Of a stretch of DNA of 64,000 nucleotides, positions 61,023 to 64,000 are shown one piece after another (within the stretch, counting starts at the first letter, position 1; every line of letters begins with the position of its first letter). Source of the DNA: an uncultured Aquimarina sp. Its GTDB lineage: Bacteria > Bacteroidota > Bacteroidia > Flavobacteriales > Flavobacteriaceae. Position numbers and translations under genes: made by a program. The DNA lies in assembly GCA_947496705.1 (NCBI GenBank), contig CANMDW010000002.1, positions 1-64,000 of the forward strand, written 5' to 3'. The notes beneath the pieces were generated by a model. The model saw only the letters and a list, made by a program, of their open reading frames with translations. It was not told the DNA's origin and searched no databases.

Positions 61023-62897
61023 TTGAACAAAAATACTCTAAAAACCATCGCAATGATTCCTGCGAGATATGCGGCTACGCGATTTCCTGGCAAATTAATG
61101 CAGGACCTTGGAGGGAAAAGCGTTATAAGAAGAACTTATGAAGCCACTCTTAACTCAGAACTTTTTGATGCTGTTTATGTAGTTACCGATAGTGAAATTA
61201 TCTGTCAGGAAATTACTTCTCATGGGGGTAAAGCTATCATGAGTAAAAAAGAACATAGCTGTGGGAGTGACAGAATAGCCGAAGCAGTAGAAGATATGGA
61301 TGTGGATATTGTAGTGAATGTGCAAGGTGATGAACCATTCACTGATCGGGAAAGCCTGAAGAAAGTCCTAAGTGTTTTCTATGAAGACGATTCAGACAGG
61401 ATCGATTTGGCAAGCCTGATGACACCGATGAATGATTGGGATGATATTATGAACCCCAATAGTGTAAAGGTTATTGTAGACGAAAACAACTATGCATTAT
61501 ACTTTTCCAGAGCGCCAATACCCTACCCGAGAGATAAAGAGATAAGCCACGTCTATAATAAACATAAAGGTGTTTATGCATTTAGGAAACAAGCCATTTT
61601 AGACTTTTATCGATTACCAATGCGGTCATTGGAAGCTTCCGAAAAAATAGAATGTATCAGATATCTGGAATATGGTAAAAATATTAAAATGGTAGAGACG
61701 CAACATGAAGGCGTAGAAATAGATACCCCCGAAGATCTTGAAAGAGCAAAAAAAATTATAAATAACGAAGTTTTGTTGAGTACTAAAGCCGTATCTAATT
61801 CCGAAGGATGCACTTCGGTTCATAAAAACTTTCCCATGGTACCAAAAGTGGTATTTGGGAATGGTTCTTTTAATCAAATTGGGGATATTATTTCGCCCGA
61901 GCGTAATGGTGTTGCACCATTTATATATTTGATTGATAATGTTTTTGAAAGTAACACCTCGTTTATTGAAGATAGGATACCTTTATTTTCTACAGACGAA
62001 ATTATCTATGTTTCTACAGAAGAAGAGCCCAAAACATCTCAGGTAGATAGTATAGTTGCTAAAATAAAAAAGGATTACCAATTTGTCCCAAGTGGAATTA
62101 TCGGGATAGGAGGAGGCTCTATTTTGGATCTTTCAAAAGCTGTAGCTATTATGCTTTCAAACCCCGGAAGTGCTGCCGATTATCAGGGCTGGGATCTGGT
62201 TAAGAATAAAGCCGTATATCATGTGGGTATCCCTACAATTTCAGGAACGGGAGCAGAGGTTTCCAGAACTACTGTACTTACCGGTCCAGATCGTAAATTA
62301 GGAATCAATTCAGATTTTACTCCATTTGATCAGGTGATCCTGGATCCGGAATTAATAGCCGATGTGCCAAAGAACCAATGGTTTTATACTGGAATGGATT
62401 GTTATATTCACTGTATAGAATCGTTAGACGGTACTTATTTGAATGCGTTTAGCCAGAGTTATGGCGAAAAAGCCCTGCAATTATGCAAAGAGATTTTTCT
62501 TAAAAATGATTTGAATAAAGAAGAAGCAAATGCCAAATTAATGATGGCTTCCTGGCATGGCGGAATGAGTATTGCATACTCTCAGGTGGGGGTTGCCCAT
62601 GCAATGAGCTATGGATTGGCATATGTTCTGGGGGTTAAACATGGAGTCGGTAATTGTATCGTTTTTGATAAATTAGAAAAATATTATCCTGAAGGAGTAG
62701 CTGTATTTAAAAAAATGAAAGAATTTCATGGCATTGAGCTACCCACAGATATTTGTGCTAATATCACAGAAGATCAGTTAAATACAATGACTACGGTAGC
62801 ACTTAGTTTAGAACCACTATGGGAAAATGCGTTGGGAACCGATTGGAAATCGAAGATAAATGAAGATATGTTAAAAGAAATTTATCGTACTTTGTAG
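61023..62897 (+). CDS. kdsB-kdnB: Fusion of CMP-Kdo synthetase (KdsB) and Fe-dependent Kdo 8-oxidase (KdnB)
   Basis: 624 aa. Residues about 1-250 are 3-deoxy-manno-octulosonate cytidylyltransferase: [15 protein letters not shown] (CTP loop), [30 protein letters not shown]. Residues about 265-624 are an iron-containing alcohol dehydrogenase: [13 protein letters not shown] (NAD loop), [16 protein letters not shown], and the metal site in [23 protein letters not shown] and KHGVGNC. Such a dehydrogenase paired with KdsB is KdnB, which oxidises Kdo at C8 before amination to 8-amino-Kdo by KdnA; KdnA is not in the window. TTG at 61023 is used; an ATG at 61056 would cut the first beta strand. A promoter lies just upstream. 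Confidence 0.88.
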   Translation: MNKNTLKTIAMIPARYAATRFPGKLMQDLGGKSVIRRTYEATLNSELFDAVYVVTDSEIICQEITSHGGKAIMSKKEHSCGSDRIAEAVEDMDVDIVVNVQGDEPFTDRESLKKVLSVFYEDDSDRIDLASLMTPMNDWDDIMNPNSVKVIVDENNYALYFSRAPIPYPRDKEISHVYNKHKGVYAFRKQAILDFYRLPMRSLEASEKIECIRYLEYGKNIKMVETQHEGVEIDTPEDLERAKKIINNEVLLSTKAVSNSEGCTSVHKNFPMVPKVVFGNGSFNQIGDIISPERNGVAPFIYLIDNVFESNTSFIEDRIPLFSTDEIIYVSTEEEPKTSQVDSIVAKIKKDYQFVPSGIIGIGGGSILDLSKAVAIMLSNPGSAADYQGWDLVKNKAVYHVGIPTISGTGAEVSRTTVLTGPDRKLGINSDFTPFDQVILDPELIADVPKNQWFYTGMDCYIHCIESLDGTYLNAFSQSYGEKALQLCKEIFLKNDLNKEEANAKLMMASWHGGMSIAYSQVGVAHAMSYGLAYVLGVKHGVGNCIVFDKLEKYYPEGVAVFKKMKEFHGIELPTDICANITEDQLNTMTTVALSLEPLWENALGTDWKSKINEDMLKEIYRTL

Positions 62898-62928
62898 CCT
62901 AGTCAGAACTCCTTTCAACTTTTACTAT

Positions 62929-63483
62929 ATGCCTTCAATATCCTCCTTTATATATCATAAGATTTTAGGATGGAAGATTGTAGGTGATTTCAAGGCAGAA
63001 ACTATAAAAAAATGTGTTGTTATTGTTGTGCCTCATACCAGCTGGCATGACTTCTACATTGGTTTGCTGATTCGGCGGCTGGTGAAACTTAAAATTAGTT
63101 TTTTAGGAAAAAAGGAGCTCTTTAGATGGCCTTTTGGCTGGTATTTTAAGAAAGTAGGAGGGATTCCACTAGATAGAACTCCTGGTCAAAATAAAGTAGA
63201 TGCTATTGCAGAGCTTTTTGAAAAAAGAAACGAATTACGTTTGGCAATTGCACCCGAAGGAACGAGAAAGAAGGTAAAAGAATGGAAAACAGGATTTTAT
63301 CATATTGCTAAAGCAGCCAAGGTTCCGATTATTATGGTAACTTTTGATTTTGGAAAAAAACAAAGTATGATCTCAGAACCATTTTATCCAACAGATAATA
63401 TAGAAAAAGATTTTCAATATATGTATAGTTTCTATAAAGGAGTAAAAGGTAAAATTCCTGAATATAGCTTTAATGTAGATTAA
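62929..63483 (+). CDS. 1-acyl-sn-glycerol-3-phosphate acyltransferase (PlsC-like)
   Basis: 184 aa. The acyltransferase motif I is VVPHTSWHDFYIG (H-x4-D) and motif III is LAIAPEGTRKK. Both are needed to move an acyl group to a glycerophosphate or to another lipid acceptor. Short length and no N-terminal helix resemble the small LPLAT branch rather than full PlsC. It follows the kdsB-kdnB fusion by 31 bp, hinting at a joint role in envelope lipid synthesis. Its stop overlaps the end of the convergent gene by 4 bp. Confidence 0.88.
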   Translation: MPSISSFIYHKILGWKIVGDFKAETIKKCVVIVVPHTSWHDFYIGLLIRRLVKLKISFLGKKELFRWPFGWYFKKVGGIPLDRTPGQNKVDAIAELFEKRNELRLAIAPEGTRKKVKEWKTGFYHIAKAAKVPIIMVTFDFGKKQSMISEPFYPTDNIEKDFQYMYSFYKGVKGKIPEYSFNVD

Positions 63484-63980
63484 AACTTGCGGGTTTTTTC
63501 CTCTTTAATTTCTTCTTTTGGCTCTTCGTTACTATTTCTTCCTCCAAAAATTAATTCAGTACTGGAAAAAGTGGTACCAAAGGTTTTTGCTGCATAATAC
63601 ACCTGTGATAAGGCATTTTCTACCTGTTCATTAGTTAATTCTTTTAAAGGATGAATATAGGCAGACCATAGAATCCCATTGGATATTGCATATTTTACAT
63701 CCAGAGCAGAATGAAAATTGGCGGTCATCGAATCTAATAATAAATCTTTATCAAGATGATTAGATTCGGTAATAGGAGCAATGATCCTCATCCTATTATT
63801 TGTTTCATCAGTAATACATAGCATTGGGATTTCTTTATAGATAAATTTCCAATTACCGACAATTCCATCAAGTGTATCTGCATTTTTTTGGATGATTTCC
63901 TGTAGTTTGTTATTATCCATATATTGTGCGTAGGTAAGATTTCCAATGGAAAACAAAAGAATAATGACCAGTTGTCTCAT
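63480..63980 (-). CDS. Exported protein of unknown function
   Basis: 166 aa. Signal peptide (MRQLVIILLFSIGNLTYAQ), then a mixed alpha/beta domain with VGNWKFIYKEIPMLCITDETNNRMRIIAP and FHSALDVKYAISNGILWSAYIHPL, and an acidic-basic C-terminal tail (EEPKEEIKEEKTRKF). Orthologues appear as hypothetical proteins in Flavobacteriia. No catalytic motif is recognised. The start at 63980 is 20 bp from the window end. Confidence 0.75.
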   Translation of the reverse strand: MRQLVIILLFSIGNLTYAQYMDNNKLQEIIQKNADTLDGIVGNWKFIYKEIPMLCITDETNNRMRIIAPITESNHLDKDLLLDSMTANFHSALDVKYAISNGILWSAYIHPLKELTNEQVENALSQVYYAAKTFGTTFSSTELIFGGRNSNEEPKEEIKEEKTRKF

Positions 63981-64000
63981 GTTGTATCTTTTAAGTATAG

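Overview
The window comes from a low-GC marine-type member of the Bacteroidota, most likely family Flavobacteriaceae. The evidence is type IX secretion (T9SS) type B sorting and PorP/SprF genes, a SusC/SusD pair, a Bacteroidota-type LptD, a GH97 alpha-glucosidase, DUF3822 beside rsmD, and several promoters of the TTG-N19-TAnnTTTG class. Genus (Aquimarina-like) is a guess. No rRNA, tRNA, CRISPR array, intact transposase or intact reverse transcriptase was seen.

Layout. 0-6.5 kb: the 3' part of a huge repetitive T9SS-secreted adhesin, followed by PorP/SprF and an OmpA/PD40 lipoprotein, a typical adhesin-export trio. 6.8-15.7 kb: mscS, trmH, a VOC protein, a DEAD-box helicase and tsaD, interrupted by two long non-coding stretches. 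One of these holds four tandem ~200-bp units, each ending in a compensatorily mutated terminator-like hairpin. 15.7-22.3 kb: tamB, pfkA and a PD40 lipoprotein. 22.3-23.2 kb: a gene graveyard made of a KilA-N pseudogene, a group II intron 3' relic and a NYN-domain remnant. 23.6-32.4 kb: an M43 metalloprotease with a coupled lipoprotein, an AraC regulator, and a SusC-SusD-lipoprotein operon. 32.5-39.5 kb: an accessory island with a broken PD40 gene, a monooxygenase, an FKBP-SUMF fusion lipoprotein, attC-like palindromes, and a second, longer group II intron relic carrying an XRE regulator and a divergent small gene. It continues with a Schlafen/AlbA_2 protein, a 233-aa orphan with a GC-rich 21-bp satellite beginning 18 bp behind it, and a 32-codon gene under a very good sigma-54 promoter. 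40-64 kb: core functions, namely GH97, ridA, lptD, a cell-wall amidase, an MCE transporter subunit, a two-part Fe-S oxidoreductase, a GH3-beta-lactamase fusion, an aldo/keto reductase, rsmD-DUF3822, a RecD-like helicase, a KdsB-KdnB fusion and an acyltransferase.

How the parts fit. Much of the content concerns the cell envelope: LPS transport (LptD), 8-substituted Kdo activation (KdsB-KdnB), outer-membrane assembly and lipid transport (TamB, MCE), peptidoglycan turnover (amidase, GH3-beta-lactamase) and T9SS surface proteins. The accessory island is where unexplained structure concentrates. The best candidates for something undescribed are the helically phased 21-bp satellite with its adjacent orphan protein, the group II intron relic with regulatory cargo, and the four-copy structured-RNA array. 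A striking background feature is a family of unrelated-sequence satellites that all have a 7-bp period.
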